64,000 bases of DNA from UBA12014 sp029248335 (GTDB lineage Bacteria; Planctomycetota; Phycisphaerae; Phycisphaerales; SM1A02). The position numbers and the translations under genes are program-made. The stretch spans positions 1-64,000 of the forward strand of contig JAQWJM010000038.1 in assembly GCA_029248335.1 (NCBI GenBank). The letters are read 5' to 3'. This document shows positions 17,022 through 28,496 of this stretch, piece by piece. The stretch's first letter is position 1, and each line of letters opens with the position of its first letter. Under the pieces are notes generated by a model, which was given only the letters and a program-made list of their open reading frames with translations, was not told where the DNA came from and made no database searches.

Positions 17022-17864
17022 TCATCCCTCCGGAATCTCGATTCCGAAGAATCGGCCCGCGTTCGCGTCGAGGATCCGCTCGAAGGCCTCCCGATCGCGA
17101 CCACGTCGCTTCGCCAGAAAGGCGGCGGTGCAGCCGACGTACCGAGGCTCGTTGGGACGGACGTTCCGATGGGGTTCCGGGGTCAGGAATGGGGCGTCGG
17201 TCTCGACCATGATCCGGTCGTCCGGGACCAGGTCGCTCGCCCGGGCGACTTCCGCGGCGTTCGAGAAGGTGACGATTCCGGTGAACGAGAGCCATCCCCC
17301 GAAGTCGAGCACCGCCCGGGCATCGGATTCGTCGCCCGTGAAGCAGTGGAAGACGAACCGGTCGTTGGGGAGGGTCGACGCGTCGAGGATCGGAATGAGA
17401 TCCTCGAAGGCCTTCCGGCAGTGGACGACGACGGGCTTCGCCAGGCCGGCTTCGGTCCAGGCCTCGATCCGAGCGAGCTGTTCCTCGAGCACCGAACGCT
17501 GCAGGTCGCGGGCCGGCTCCGGATAGTGGTGGTCGAGGCCGAGTTCGCCCCACGCGACGCACTTCGGGTGTCGGGCGGCGGTCTCCATGGCGGCCCAGTC
17601 GATGGGGCGGTCGCTGTAGAGCGGATGGACGCCCGAGGAGCACCAGACCGAGGCGTGAAGATCGGCGAGACCGGTGAGTCGCGGGAGGTCCGCGGTGGTG
17701 GTCGAGATCGAGATGCAGCCACGGACGCCGGCGGCCCGGGCGTCGGCGAGCACCGCGTCGATCCGGTCGTCGAAGCAGTCGAAGGTGAGATGGCAGTGGG
17801 TGTCGAACACATGATGAGGATACGTCTCCCGACCTGGTGACGTCGGGTCGCGGGCGAGTACCAT
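17022..17864 (-). CDS. tatD: TatD-family metal-dependent DNase
   Basis: A TIM-barrel hydrolase of the TatD/YcfH/YabD family. Metal ligands are visible in DTHCHL near the start, the Glu in WGELGLDHHY, His in VVVHCRKAF, His in VFHCFTG and Asp in ETDAPFL. Family members are 3'-5' exonucleases acting on DNA or RNA. The 280-residue length counts from ATG 17864; a GTG giving VFDTHCHL at about residue 19 is an alternative start closer to the usual family N-terminus. It lies 53 bases upstream of tatC in the same direction. Confidence 0.9.
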   Translation of the reverse strand: MVLARDPTSPGRETYPHHVFDTHCHLTFDCFDDRIDAVLADARAAGVRGCISISTTTADLPRLTGLADLHASVWCSSGVHPLYSDRPIDWAAMETAARHPKCVAWGELGLDHHYPEPARDLQRSVLEEQLARIEAWTEAGLAKPVVVHCRKAFEDLIPILDASTLPNDRFVFHCFTGDESDARAVLDFGGWLSFTGIVTFSNAAEVARASDLVPDDRIMVETDAPFLTPEPHRNVRPNEPRYVGCTAAFLAKRRGRDREAFERILDANAGRFFGIEIPEG

Positions 17865-17919
17865 TCTGCGGACGCGGCACGTGCCGCTTCGACGACCGGG
17901 ACCAACAGGACCTCACACC

Positions 17920-20037
17920 ATGGCCGCCGAAGAGAGCGAATCGAAGAACCCGACCCTCAAGAAGGAACTGAACCTCTTCGGCGTCTTCGCCGTCGCGACC
18001 GGCACGACGCTGAGCGCCGGGTTCTTCCTCCTGCCCGGGCTCGCCTTTCAGGAGGCGGGGCCGGCGGTGATCGTCGCCTATCTGGTGGCGGCGGCCATGA
18101 TGGTCGCACCGATGCTCTGCAAGGTCGAACTCGCGACCGCGATGCCGAAGGCGGGCGGGACCTACTTCTTCCTCGATCGAAGTCTCGGGCCCATCGCGGG
18201 CACGATCGGTGGCCTCGGCACCTGGCTCGCGCTGTTGTTGAAGGCGTCGTTCGCGCTGGTCGGCATGGGGGCCTACATCACGCTGTTCTTCGCGGACGCG
18301 CCGATCGAGGGGATCGCGGTGGCGCTCGCCCTGCTCTTCGGTGGAGTGAACTTCATGGGCGCAAAGGCGACCACCCGCTTTCAGATCGTGATGGTGATCG
18401 GACTTCTCACCCTGCTCAGCTGGTTCATGCTGCAGGGGACGTTCGCGATCGACACCACGCGTTTCGAGGGATTCTTCGACAAGGGTGGTTCGAGCGTGTT
18501 CGCGACCGCGGGCCTGGTGTTCATCAGCTACGTGGGCGTGACCAAGGTCGCGAGCGTCGCCGAAGAGGTCGAGAACCCGCAGCGGAACCTGCCGTTGGGG
18601 ATCTTCATCGGACTGGGCACCGCGGTGGCGGTCTATCTCGTCGGACTGATCGTGATCGTCGGCGTCACGCCGGCGGACGTGCTCGCGAACAGCCTCACGC
18701 CGGTCGGCGACGCGGCGAAGGCCTTCGCGGGGACCACCGGACTGGTGCTGGTGACCATCGCGGCGCTCTTCGCGTTCATGTCGGTCGCGAACGCGGGCAT
18801 CATGAGTTCCTCGCGATATCCCCTCGCGATGAGCCGGGATCACCTCATCCCCTCGGTGTTTCGCAGCATCAACAAGAACGGGGTTCCGATCGTCTCGCTC
18901 GCGTTGACGGTCGGTGCGGTGATCTCGTGCATCCTGTTCATCGACGTGCTGTCGATCGCGAAGCTCGCGAGCGCCTTCCAGCTCGTGCTGTTCGCATTGA
19001 TCTGCTTCGCGGTGATCGTGATGCGGGAGAGCAACATCGAGTCGTACGATCCGAGCTTCCGGACACCGCTCTACCCGTGGATGCCGCTTGCGGGGATCCT
19101 CGGTCCCTGCTGGTTGATCACGCAGATGGGCACCGGCCCCACGCTCTTCGCGGTCGGCATGGTGGTGCTCGGCGTGATCTGGTTCTTCGCCTACGCGAGC
19201 AAGCGGATCGATCGCGGTGGTGCGATCTACCACGTCTTCGCGCGACTCGGCCAGCGCCGGTTCGACGGGCTCGACACCGAGCTCCGCGGGATCATGAAGG
19301 AACGCGGTCTTCGCGCCGACGATCCATTCGACGAGGTCGTCGCGACCTCCGAGATCATGGAGGCGGGGGAGGGAATGGACTTCGACGAGATGACGGCGAA
19401 GGCGGCCGAACGCCTCGCGCCGCTGGTCGGCGTCGACGCCGGCCGCATCGCGGCGCAGTTCCTCGAAGGCACGCGGGTGGGTGCGACGCCCGTCACCCGC
19501 GGCGTCGCGCTTCCGCATCTCCGACTTCCCGACATCTCCCGACCGTATCTCGTCGTCGTGCGATCGAGGCGAGGCATCTCGATCGACGTCGGGGAGTCGA
19601 TGCCGTCGACCACGAACCATCAGGACGTGCGTGCGATCTTCTTCCTGGTGAGTCCCGCGGGCGACCCCGCGCTGCACCTCCGGATTCTCGCGCAGCTCGC
19701 CGGCTGCGTCGAACAGGAGGGATTCCAGGACGCCTGGACGTCGGCCCGAAGTCATCAGGCCCTTCGGGAGGTCCTTCTGCGGGACGATCGGTACCTCTCG
19801 CTGGTCCTCGAGCCCGGATCACCGGCGGAGGCGATCGCCGGTCTCAAAATTCGCGAAGTCGAATTTCCGGCGGGATCGCTCGTCGCCCTGGTTCGCCGCG
19901 GAAGCCGAACCCTCGTGCCGACCGGGAATCTTCAGCTGGAGTCCGACGACCGGTTGACGGTCATCGGCGACGAGGAGGCCATCGCGACCCTGAAGACGAC
20001 CTACCTGCCCGACCCGCCGCCGGCACCGCCAGCGTGA
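17920..20037 (+). CDS. APC-family amino acid permease fused to PTS-EIIA-like and RCK_C-like domains
   Basis: A 705-residue three-part protein starting at ATG 17920 (AGGA 8 bases upstream). Residues 1-430 form an APC transporter of about 12 helices, with the helix 1 signature TGTTLSAGFFLLPGLAF and FISYVGVTKVASVAEEVENPQRNLP. Residues 450-620 look like a PTS EIIA type 2 (fructose/nitrogen) domain with the phospho-acceptor candidate H533 in GVALPHLRLP. The last 65 residues (EVEFPAGSLVALVRRGSR, DDRLTVIGDEEAI) match a TrkA_C/RCK_C regulatory domain. Transport activity is probably controlled by phosphorylation and a small ligand; the amino acid is unknown. Confidence 0.87.
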   Translation: MAAEESESKNPTLKKELNLFGVFAVATGTTLSAGFFLLPGLAFQEAGPAVIVAYLVAAAMMVAPMLCKVELATAMPKAGGTYFFLDRSLGPIAGTIGGLGTWLALLLKASFALVGMGAYITLFFADAPIEGIAVALALLFGGVNFMGAKATTRFQIVMVIGLLTLLSWFMLQGTFAIDTTRFEGFFDKGGSSVFATAGLVFISYVGVTKVASVAEEVENPQRNLPLGIFIGLGTAVAVYLVGLIVIVGVTPADVLANSLTPVGDAAKAFAGTTGLVLVTIAALFAFMSVANAGIMSSSRYPLAMSRDHLIPSVFRSINKNGVPIVSLALTVGAVISCILFIDVLSIAKLASAFQLVLFALICFAVIVMRESNIESYDPSFRTPLYPWMPLAGILGPCWLITQMGTGPTLFAVGMVVLGVIWFFAYASKRIDRGGAIYHVFARLGQRRFDGLDTELRGIMKERGLRADDPFDEVVATSEIMEAGEGMDFDEMTAKAAERLAPLVGVDAGRIAAQFLEGTRVGATPVTRGVALPHLRLPDISRPYLVVVRSRRGISIDVGESMPSTTNHQDVRAIFFLVSPAGDPALHLRILAQLAGCVEQEGFQDAWTSARSHQALREVLLRDDRYLSLVLEPGSPAEAIAGLKIREVEFPAGSLVALVRRGSRTLVPTGNLQLESDDRLTVIGDEEAIATLKTTYLPDPPPAPPA

Positions 20038-20040
20038 TTC

Positions 20041-20068
20041 GGGCCGATAAAAAGTATTTTTACGGCCC
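20041..20068 (+). terminator. Hairpin after the permease gene, probable terminator
   Basis: GGGCCG (20041-20046) pairs with CGGCCC (20063-20068), and TAAAAA (20048-20053) pairs with TTTTTA (20057-20062) around a GTA loop, with one bulged A. It begins three bases after the stop codon. There is no T tract after the stem, so the mechanism is not certain. Confidence 0.55.
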
Positions 20069-20315
20069 CGAATCCGGGTCTCGGGCCAGGCCGGAAGTCA
20101 GGGGGCGGCTTGAGATCGCACCGGCCAGGGTTCCGCGAGCGATTTTTCGAGTCCCCTGGGGGTGGTTCCGGTCGAAAGGGACGAATCCCAAATATGACGA
20201 TGGAATTGTCTTCATTCGCGGTTGAACGGTGGCTCGGTCGATATCCTGACACCCGAACTCGGTTCAAGAACGGCTGATTCGCTCACCCGTTTCTTTGTTG
20301 GAAGCGAGTCGGTCA

Positions 20316-20345
20316 TTGACCCCCATCATCAAGTGGGGATAAAAT
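20316..20345 (+). promoter_or_regulatory. Promoter candidate for the alternative complex III operon with palindrome in the spacer
   Basis: TTGACC at 20316-20321 and TAAAAT at 20340-20345 have an 18-base spacer, a good sigma70-type match. Within the spacer CCCCA (20321-20325) and TGGGG (20334-20338) form an inverted repeat around TCATCAAG, a plausible operator. The actA start follows about 95 bases later. Confidence 0.5.
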
Positions 20346-20440
20346 GGAATGTTCAACTTCGTGAAAAAAGGAACGAAGTTCGCCGCCGCCACGTCACCCC
20401 GGCGGCACCCGTCCAGGCCGATGTCACGGACCCACTCGCG

Positions 20441-21094
20441 ATGAGCAGATTTCTTTTTCCTCGTTGGAGCAACGCCCTCCTTCCCACCCTCGCGGTGGTC
20501 GGTGCGCTCCTTCCTCTCTACGTCGTCATGTTCGTGGCGTACGGGTTCAGCCCGAAGACGCTCGAAGTCGGCTACCAACCGACCCAACCGGTTCCGTTCA
20601 GCCATGCGTTGCATGCCGGTGAACTCGGCATGGACTGTCGCTACTGCCACAACACGGTGGAATCCGCGGCGCACGCCGCGGTGCCGCCGACCCAGACCTG
20701 CATGAACTGTCACGCCGGCGTCAAGCCGGAGAGCCGCAAGCTCGAGAAGGTGATCAACAGCTACGAGACCGGCGAGGCGATCGAGTGGGTGTGGGTCAAC
20801 CGCATCGCCGACTACGCCTACTTCAACCACGCGGCGCACGTGAATCGCGGCGTCGGTTGCGTCGAGTGTCACGGACGGATCGATCAGATGGAGGTCGTGG
20901 TCCGCCACGAGCCCCTCTCCATGGGCTGGTGCCTCGAATGCCACCGCGACCCGGTGGACCGTCTGCGGCCGGTCTCCGAAGTGACCAACCTCGCCTACGA
21001 CCAGCGGACCGAACTCTCCTACGAGGAACGTGTCGCGCTGAAGGACCTCTACCACATCAACCCCTCGGAAAACTGCTCCACATGTCATCGCTGA
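20441..21094 (+). CDS. actA: Alternative complex III subunit ActA, pentaheme cytochrome c
   Basis: ActA carries electrons on the periplasmic side of alternative complex III, a quinol:electron acceptor oxidoreductase. The 217-residue protein has one N-terminal helix (NALLPTLAVVGALLPLYVV) and five c-heme sites: CRYCH 66-70, CMNCH 87-91, CVECH 140-144, CLECH 164-168 and CSTCH 212-216. Additional His residues (SHALHAG, FNHAAHV) fit bis-His ligation. The start at ATG 20441 gives a normal signal anchor; the frame is open upstream but non-coding in character. Its 3' end overlaps actB by 13 bases. Confidence 0.94.
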   Translation: MSRFLFPRWSNALLPTLAVVGALLPLYVVMFVAYGFSPKTLEVGYQPTQPVPFSHALHAGELGMDCRYCHNTVESAAHAAVPPTQTCMNCHAGVKPESRKLEKVINSYETGEAIEWVWVNRIADYAYFNHAAHVNRGVGCVECHGRIDQMEVVVRHEPLSMGWCLECHRDPVDRLRPVSEVTNLAYDQRTELSYEERVALKDLYHINPSENCSTCHR

Positions 21095-24000
21095 ACCAAG
21101 GCGAGGAACGTCCCGAGGCCACCGGCTGCGAACGAGACGACGTCCCTGCGGCGCCGGCTCGTCGCGCGTACTGGCGAAGTCTCGACGACCTTCAGGACAC
21201 CGAAGACTTCCGGGCGTGGATGCACCGGGAATTCCCCTCGGACGCCGACCTGCTCGCCGGCGAGGACCGTCGGCAGTTCATGAAGGTGATGGGCGCCTCG
21301 TTCGCCCTCGCCGGACTGGGCGTCGCGGCGTGTCGCCGGATCCCCGAGTCGCACATCGTTCCCTATTCCGCGCGTCCAGCGGGTCGCATTCCCGGGAACC
21401 CGGTGTACTTCGCCTCCGCGTGCGAACGCGGCGGCGTGGCGAAGGGGGTGCTGATCAAGAGCATCGACGGTCGGCCCATCAAGCTCGAGGGAAACCCCGA
21501 CCACGCGACCTCCGTCGGCGCCTGCGACTCGATCACCCAGAGTGGGATCCTCGAAGCGTACGACCCGCACCGAAGCCGTTCCGTGCATCGCGACGGTGAA
21601 GCCTCCGACGCCTCGGCGTTCACGACCTGGTCGGACCAGCGATTCGGCATCGAGCTTCGAAAGTCCGGCGGCGCCGGGCTCGCGATCCTCGCGGAGGCCA
21701 CGGGAAGTCCGAGCATGGACCGCATGCGGGCCGACTTCGTCACCGCGTTCCCCAAGGCGACCTGGCATGAATGGGAGCCGATCACCGGTGATGCGGAACG
21801 TGCGGGCACCGAACTCGCGTTCGGCGCGTCGTATCGTGCGCACCCGATGCTCGACGAGGCGGACGTCGTGGTCTGTCTCGACGCGGATCTGCTCTCGACG
21901 CATCCGAACGCGAACCGGCTCGCCCGCGACTGGGCATCGACTCGACGGCTCGATGCGGCGGATCCCGCGGACCAGCAGCTCAGCCGCGTCTACGCCGTCG
22001 AAGGCGTGCTCTCGATCACCGGCATGAACGCCGACGATCGGATGGCGGTCCGCAACGGCGATGTCGCCGCGGTGGCGGCCTCGATCGCCCTCGGCCTCGG
22101 TGTCTCGATGAACGGGCTCGAAGACCTCGCGGGCACCGCGACGTTCGAGGGCCGGAACGCCGAGATCCTGGCCGCGATGATCCGCGACCTGAAGGCGCAC
22201 CCCGGCAAGTCCGTGGTGACCGCCGGTGGAGGCCAGCCCCCCGCGGTGCACGCGATGGCCGCCGCGATCAACGACGCCCTCGGGAACACGGGCAAGACGG
22301 TGACCTACACCGCCGATTCCGCGCCGTCCCGGACCGCGAGCATCCGCTCGCTGACCGAAGCCCTCGGCGCCGGAACCGTGGAGACGCTGGTGGTCATCGG
22401 CGGAAACCCGGTCTACGACGCACCGGCCGATCTCGACTTCGCCACCGCGATGGGTCGGGCGAAGGACACCGTCCATCTCTCGCTGCGGGCCAACGCGACC
22501 TCCGCGGTCTCGACCTGGCACCTGCCGCGAACGCACTTCCTCGAGAGCTGGGGCGATGTCCGCGGCTACGACGGCACCGTCTCGGTGGTGCAGCCCACCA
22601 TCCAGCCCATGATGCCGCTCGAGCAGAAGGGCTGGAGTCCGATCGAGCTGCTCGCCCAGCTGTCCGGGGCCGAGCCGAGGGAGGGTTACTCCATCGTGCG
22701 GGCCACGGAGTCGGCGCGATCACGCACGACCGGCACCACGTTCGAATCGCACTGGCGCGAGATCCTCGATGCCGGAATGATCGCGGACACCGCCTGGCCG
22801 ATCGCCACGCCGAGCCTCGACGCGGGTCGGGTCGCCGGTGGCGTTTCGAGCCTCGCCGCCGCGAGGTCCAAGGTCGCCGCCGACGATCTCGAACTCGTCT
22901 TCACCACGGACGCCCGGGTCTACGACGGTCGCTTCGCCAACCTCGGCTGGCTTCAGGAACTTCCCGATGCGGTGACCAAGATCACCTGGGACAACGCCCT
23001 CCTGATCAGCCCCTCGCTCTACAAGGCCCGTGGACTCAAGACCGGCGACGTCGTCTCGGTGAAGGTCGACGGACGCGAGATCGAAGCCGCGGTCTTCCCC
23101 GTTCCGGGAATGGCCGCCAACACCCTCGCGATCGCACTGGGCTGGGGACAGGGCGCCGACGCCGGTCCGATCGCGGAGAACGCCGGTTTCGACGCCTACC
23201 CGGTCCGGACGACCACCGCCTCGTGGATCGCCGATGGTGCGACGATGTCGTCGACCGGCGGCACCTACGCGTTCGCCCAGACCCAGGATCACGGCGCGAT
23301 GGACGCGTTGATCCCCGCGGTCCCGCTGGGCGGCATCCAGGAACGGCTTCCGACCCTGGTCCGCGAGACGAACCTCGAGGACTATCGCACTCATCCCGAT
23401 TTCGCGAAGCACCGGGTCCATGTCGCCCACCGGCTCAGCCTGTGGGAGGAGACCAACCTCGACGGCGCGAAGTTCCGCTGGGCGATGTCGGTCGATCTCA
23501 ACACCTGCACCGGGTGCGGTTCCTGCGTCACCGCGTGCCAGGCCGAGAACAACATTCCGATCGTGGGCAAGGACCAGATCGCCCGTGGTCGCGAGATGCA
23601 CTGGATCCGGATCGACCGCTACTTCAAGGGCGACGACCCGTCGGCCCCGGAAGCGGTGTTCGTCCAGCCGGTCACCTGCATGCAGTGCGAGAACGCACCC
23701 TGCGAGCAGGTGTGCCCCGTCGCGGCGACCGTCCATGACAAGGACGGCCTCAACGTGATGGTCTACAACCGCTGCATCGGCACTCGCTACTGCAGCAACA
23801 ACTGCCCGTACAAGGTGCGGCGGTTCAACTGGTTCGACTACTGGCGACGGGATCCGATCCGCGAGCAGGAAGGCCTCTTCGCGGTCAAGCCCGAGTACTA
23901 CACCTCGGGCGGCCCGGACGAATGGCGTCGCATGCAGATGAACCCCGAAGTCACCGTCCGCAACCGCGGCGTGATGGAGAAGTGTTCGTTCTGCGTGCAG

Positions 24001-24356
24001 CGGATCAACGCCGCGAAGATCGAATACAAGAACGAGTGGGCGAAGGAAGGCGGCACCGCGGAAAGCCCCGACTGGAGCATTCCCGACGGCGTCATCCAGA
24101 CCTCCTGTCAGCAGGCCTGTTCGACCGGCAGCATCGTCTTCGGCGATCTCAACGATCCGAAGAGCGAGGTCTCCCGCCTCCAGAAGAAGCAGGTCTCCTA
24201 TCAGCTCCTCGAGGAGCTCAACACCAAGACGAGGGTTCGTTATCTCGCGAAGGTGTCGAACCCTGGGACGCCGCGGAAGGCCTCCCACGACGATCACCAC
24301 CACGCGGATGACGGCGGCCACGCCGCCGCGACCACCCTCGCCGAGGAAGTGCGATC

Positions 24357-24360
<4 letters not shown>
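21082..24360 (+). CDS. actB: Alternative complex III subunit ActB, molybdopterin-enzyme-like and iron-sulfur protein
   Basis: A 1092-residue periplasmic subunit. A Tat signal is present (EDRRQFMKVMGASFALAGLG, R63 R64). Residues 85-780 resemble the molybdopterin oxidoreductase fold, which in ActB has lost its cofactor. From about residue 800 there is a ferredoxin-like part with four cysteine groups: CTGCGSCVTAC (from 809), CMQCENAPCEQVCP, CIGTRYCSNNCP and CSFCVQRI with CQQACSTG, matching three [4Fe-4S] and one [3Fe-4S] cluster of known complexes. It links quinol oxidation in the membrane subunits to the c hemes. The stop overlaps actC. Confidence 0.95.
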
Positions 24361-25819
<1,459 letters not shown>

Positions 25820-25823
<4 letters not shown>

Positions 25824-26437
25824 CCACGTTCGAGACACCGACCCCGACCGTCGATCCGGCGGAGACCGCCGAGACCCCGAAGCTGCACGCGCTCATCGCG
25901 GAGTTCGAGACGCCCGGCGAAGTTCTGAAGGCGGCCGAGAAGGTCCGCGAGGCGGGCTACCGCTGGTGGGACTGCTGCACGCCGTTCCCCGTCCATGGCA
26001 TGGACGGTGCGATGGGCATCAAGCCCACGATCCTCCCGGTCATGGTCTTCTTCGCGGGACTCGCCGGCCTGATCAGCGCCTTCGTCCTGCAGGCGTTCAC
26101 GAACTCCACCGGGATGTCAATCTGGGCGCTGGTCTGGGTGACGGGCTACCCGTATCTCATCTCCGGCAAGCCGCTGCTCTCGATTCCGGCGTTCATTCCG
26201 GTGATGTTCGAGCTGACCATCCTCTTCGCCGCACTCACCTGCGTGTTCGGGATGTTCGGAATGAACGGCCTTCCGCGACTGCATCATCCGCTGCTCGCGA
26301 ACGACCGCTTCCGAAGGGTCACCGACGACCGGTTCTACATCGTGATCGAGGCGCGTGATCCCAAGTTCTTCCGCTCGCGGACCGAGGCGTTCCTCGGGTC
26401 CATCGGTGCGGTCGCGGTCGAGGAGGTCCAGGACTGA
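25820..26437 (+). CDS. actD: Alternative complex III subunit ActD (DUF3341)
   Basis: A 205-residue subunit with two helices (PVMVFFAGLAGLISAFVLQA and IPVMFELTILFAALTCVFGM) between cytoplasmic ends. The N-terminal block LIAEFETPGEVLKAAEKVREAGYRWWDCCTPFPVHGMD is diagnostic for ActD/DUF3341. It holds together the NrfD-like subunits. The last base is shared with the ATG of actE. Confidence 0.93.
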
Positions 26438-27111
26438 TGCCACGAATCATCATCTACAGCGTGATGGTCCTCCTGATGCTGGCGCTCATCCCGCCGGTGG
26501 TCGCCGCACGGGTCCGCGCCTCGCCGTCGCCGAACCGTCCGATCCACATCATCCAGGACATGGACATCCAGGCGAAGTTCAAGCCGCAGACCCTCAACCC
26601 GATCTACGCCGACCAGCGTGCGATGCGGCCCGAGGTCGTCGGTGCGGTGGCGCGGGGCGAGACCTTCCTCGACACCCACCTCGAGAACGGCGTGGTCGAC
26701 GGCGGATGGGCGACCTCGCTCCCCGACGTGCTGGCCAGGGATCTCGAGACCGTGGAACGCGGTCGGCAGCGATACAACATCTACTGCGCGCCGTGCCACG
26801 GCTGGAACGGCGCCGGCAACGGTCCGGTCAACCAGCGGGCCCTCGAGTTGATGAACAACGCGGACGGACCGCCGGACGGCACCAGCTGGACGCAGGCCCG
26901 CAATCTCCATGATCCGGGCTGGAGCGAGCAGCCGATGGGGCAGATCTACAACACGATCACCAACGGGAAGAACTCGATGGCTGGCTACGGCTCGCAGGTC
27001 GTGGTCGCCGACCGCTGGGCGATCGCCCTCTACGTCAAGGCCCTGCAGCGCAGCCAGAACGCGACGCTCCAGGACGTCCCGACCGACCAGCGATCGGAGC
27101 TGAATCGATGA
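26437..27111 (+). CDS. actE: Alternative complex III subunit ActE, monoheme cytochrome c
   Basis: 224 residues; an N-terminal hydrophobic segment acts as signal or anchor, and one c-heme site CAPCH lies at 117-121 within RYNIYCAPCHGWNG. The Met ligand candidate is in KNSMAGYGSQV, followed by DRWAIALYVKALQRS, as in other ActE proteins. It probably hands electrons to the caa3 oxidase encoded downstream. Confidence 0.93.
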   Translation: MPRIIIYSVMVLLMLALIPPVVAARVRASPSPNRPIHIIQDMDIQAKFKPQTLNPIYADQRAMRPEVVGAVARGETFLDTHLENGVVDGGWATSLPDVLARDLETVERGRQRYNIYCAPCHGWNGAGNGPVNQRALELMNNADGPPDGTSWTQARNLHDPGWSEQPMGQIYNTITNGKNSMAGYGSQVVVADRWAIALYVKALQRSQNATLQDVPTDQRSELNR

Positions 27112-28463
27112 GCAGCATTCACGTCGCCCGCCCCGACCTGTCCGAGGGCAACACCCGCCTCGGCGACGCGGGCCTGACGGTGCAGCAGGGCGCCGGTCTC
27201 GTCGGCCTCCTCGGCCTGGTGGCCAGCGCGGTCATCGGGCTCGGAGGGATGTTCGGCGTCACGCCGACGTTCTTCATGAAGAGCTACACGCAGAACTACC
27301 TCTTCGTCCTTTCGATCTCGCTCGGGGCGCTGTTCTTCGTGTTCATCCAGCATCTCACCCGGGCCGGCTGGAGCACGACCGTCCGCCGTCCGGCGGAGGT
27401 CATCGCCGCGAACCTCAAGTGGGCGTGGGTCGGGCTGATCCCGTTCGCGGCCCTCTGGCTTTCCGGCGGCGGCCATGTCGAAGGCGGTGACCATTCACAC
27501 GGCGCGTGGGGGCCCGGCGCTCTCTTCCCGTGGGCCGACCTCGACGCGATGAAGGCGCACCACCCCGACGAGTACAAGATCGTCGCCGCGAAGTCCGCCT
27601 ACCTGAACTCCACCTTCTTCTGGATCCGGGCCGTGATCTACGTCACGTTCTGGGGCGTCGCCTCCACCTGGTTCCTTCGAACCAGCCTGGCCCAGGACGC
27701 GACCGGCGACGTCCGGATCACCCAGCGGATGCAGAAGATGGCGGCGCCCACCGCGATCCTCTTCGCCCTCACGATCACCTTCGCGGCCTTCGACTGGATC
27801 ATGTCCCTGAGCCCGGCGTGGTTCAGCACGATGTTCGGCGTCTACTTCTTCTGCGGTTGCTGCACCTGCGGATTCGCCACGATGATCATCGCGATCCTCC
27901 GGGTCCAGTCGTTCGGTCGACTGCAGGGCGTGGTGAACCGCGAGCATTATCAGGACCTCGGCAAGCTGCTCTTCGCCTTCGGCATGATCTTCTGGGCCTA
28001 CATCGGCTTCAGTCAGTACATGCTGATCTGGTACGCCAACATCCCCGAGGAGACCGGCTGGTTCCTCGCCCGTCAGATCGGCGGATGGGGGACGGTGTCC
28101 TTCGTGCTCCTCTTCGGCCACTTCGTGGTGCCCTTCGTGGCCCTGATCTCGAAGTGGACGAAGCGGATGTCGTGGTACCTGATGGGCGCGGCGGTCTGGA
28201 TGCTCTTCTTCGGCTGGTTCGACCTCTACTGGCTGATCATGCCGGTGATCCCCGAGGAGGCCATGTCCGCGAAGACGTACATGGAGGTCGTCGAGGCGAA
28301 CGCCGACGAGCCGACCCACCTCTTCAACCCCCTCAACTTCACCATGCTCGCGGGCGTCGGAGGATGCTTCCTCTGGCTGACCATCCGGCGCATGCGGAAC
28401 ACGACCCTGCTCGCAATTCGGGATCCGCGACTCCACGAAGGGCTTGCGTTCGAAAACCAGTGA
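27108..28463 (+). CDS. actF: Alternative complex III subunit ActF, NrfD-like membrane protein
   Basis: A 451-residue membrane subunit with about ten helices, related to ActC but shorter. Recognisable segments are HLTRAGWSTTVRRPAEVIA, ITFAAFDWIMSLSPAWFSTMFGVYFF and FSQYMLIWYANIPEETGWF. It overlaps actE by four bases and ends 33 bases before the next gene. Confidence 0.94.
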   Translation: MSSIHVARPDLSEGNTRLGDAGLTVQQGAGLVGLLGLVASAVIGLGGMFGVTPTFFMKSYTQNYLFVLSISLGALFFVFIQHLTRAGWSTTVRRPAEVIAANLKWAWVGLIPFAALWLSGGGHVEGGDHSHGAWGPGALFPWADLDAMKAHHPDEYKIVAAKSAYLNSTFFWIRAVIYVTFWGVASTWFLRTSLAQDATGDVRITQRMQKMAAPTAILFALTITFAAFDWIMSLSPAWFSTMFGVYFFCGCCTCGFATMIIAILRVQSFGRLQGVVNREHYQDLGKLLFAFGMIFWAYIGFSQYMLIWYANIPEETGWFLARQIGGWGTVSFVLLFGHFVVPFVALISKWTKRMSWYLMGAAVWMLFFGWFDLYWLIMPVIPEEAMSAKTYMEVVEANADEPTHLFNPLNFTMLAGVGGCFLWLTIRRMRNTTLLAIRDPRLHEGLAFENQ

Positions 28464-28470
28464 GCAGGAG

Positions 28471-28486
28471 CCGGGCCGAGGCCCGG
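28471..28486 (+). other. Intercistronic hairpin before the 28497 gene
   Basis: CCGGGC and GCCCGG form a 6-bp stem with a CGAG loop, directly before AAAGG and the ATG at 28497. It could protect or tune the message between actF and the small membrane protein. Confidence 0.4.
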
Positions 28487-28496
28487 AAAGGCAATC

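Larger units (their letters stand above)
20038..20440 (+). other. 403-bp regulatory gap between the permease and actA
   Basis: No gene is seen here. It holds an AT-rich-core hairpin at its left edge, a second imperfect GC palindrome near 20152-20164 (CCCCTGGGGG), and a good promoter candidate at 20316-20345 about 95 bases before actA. The overall base composition is more AT-rich than the coding flanks. Confidence 0.6.

Noticed and set aside
16981..19755. A 924-codon minus-strand frame over tatD and the permease
   Set aside because: It is antisense to the permease and in a shifted frame over tatD; no recognisable domain.
20222..20440. N-terminal extension of actA back to 20222
   Set aside because: It would run through the promoter candidate and lacks protein-like composition; ATG 20441 gives a proper signal anchor.
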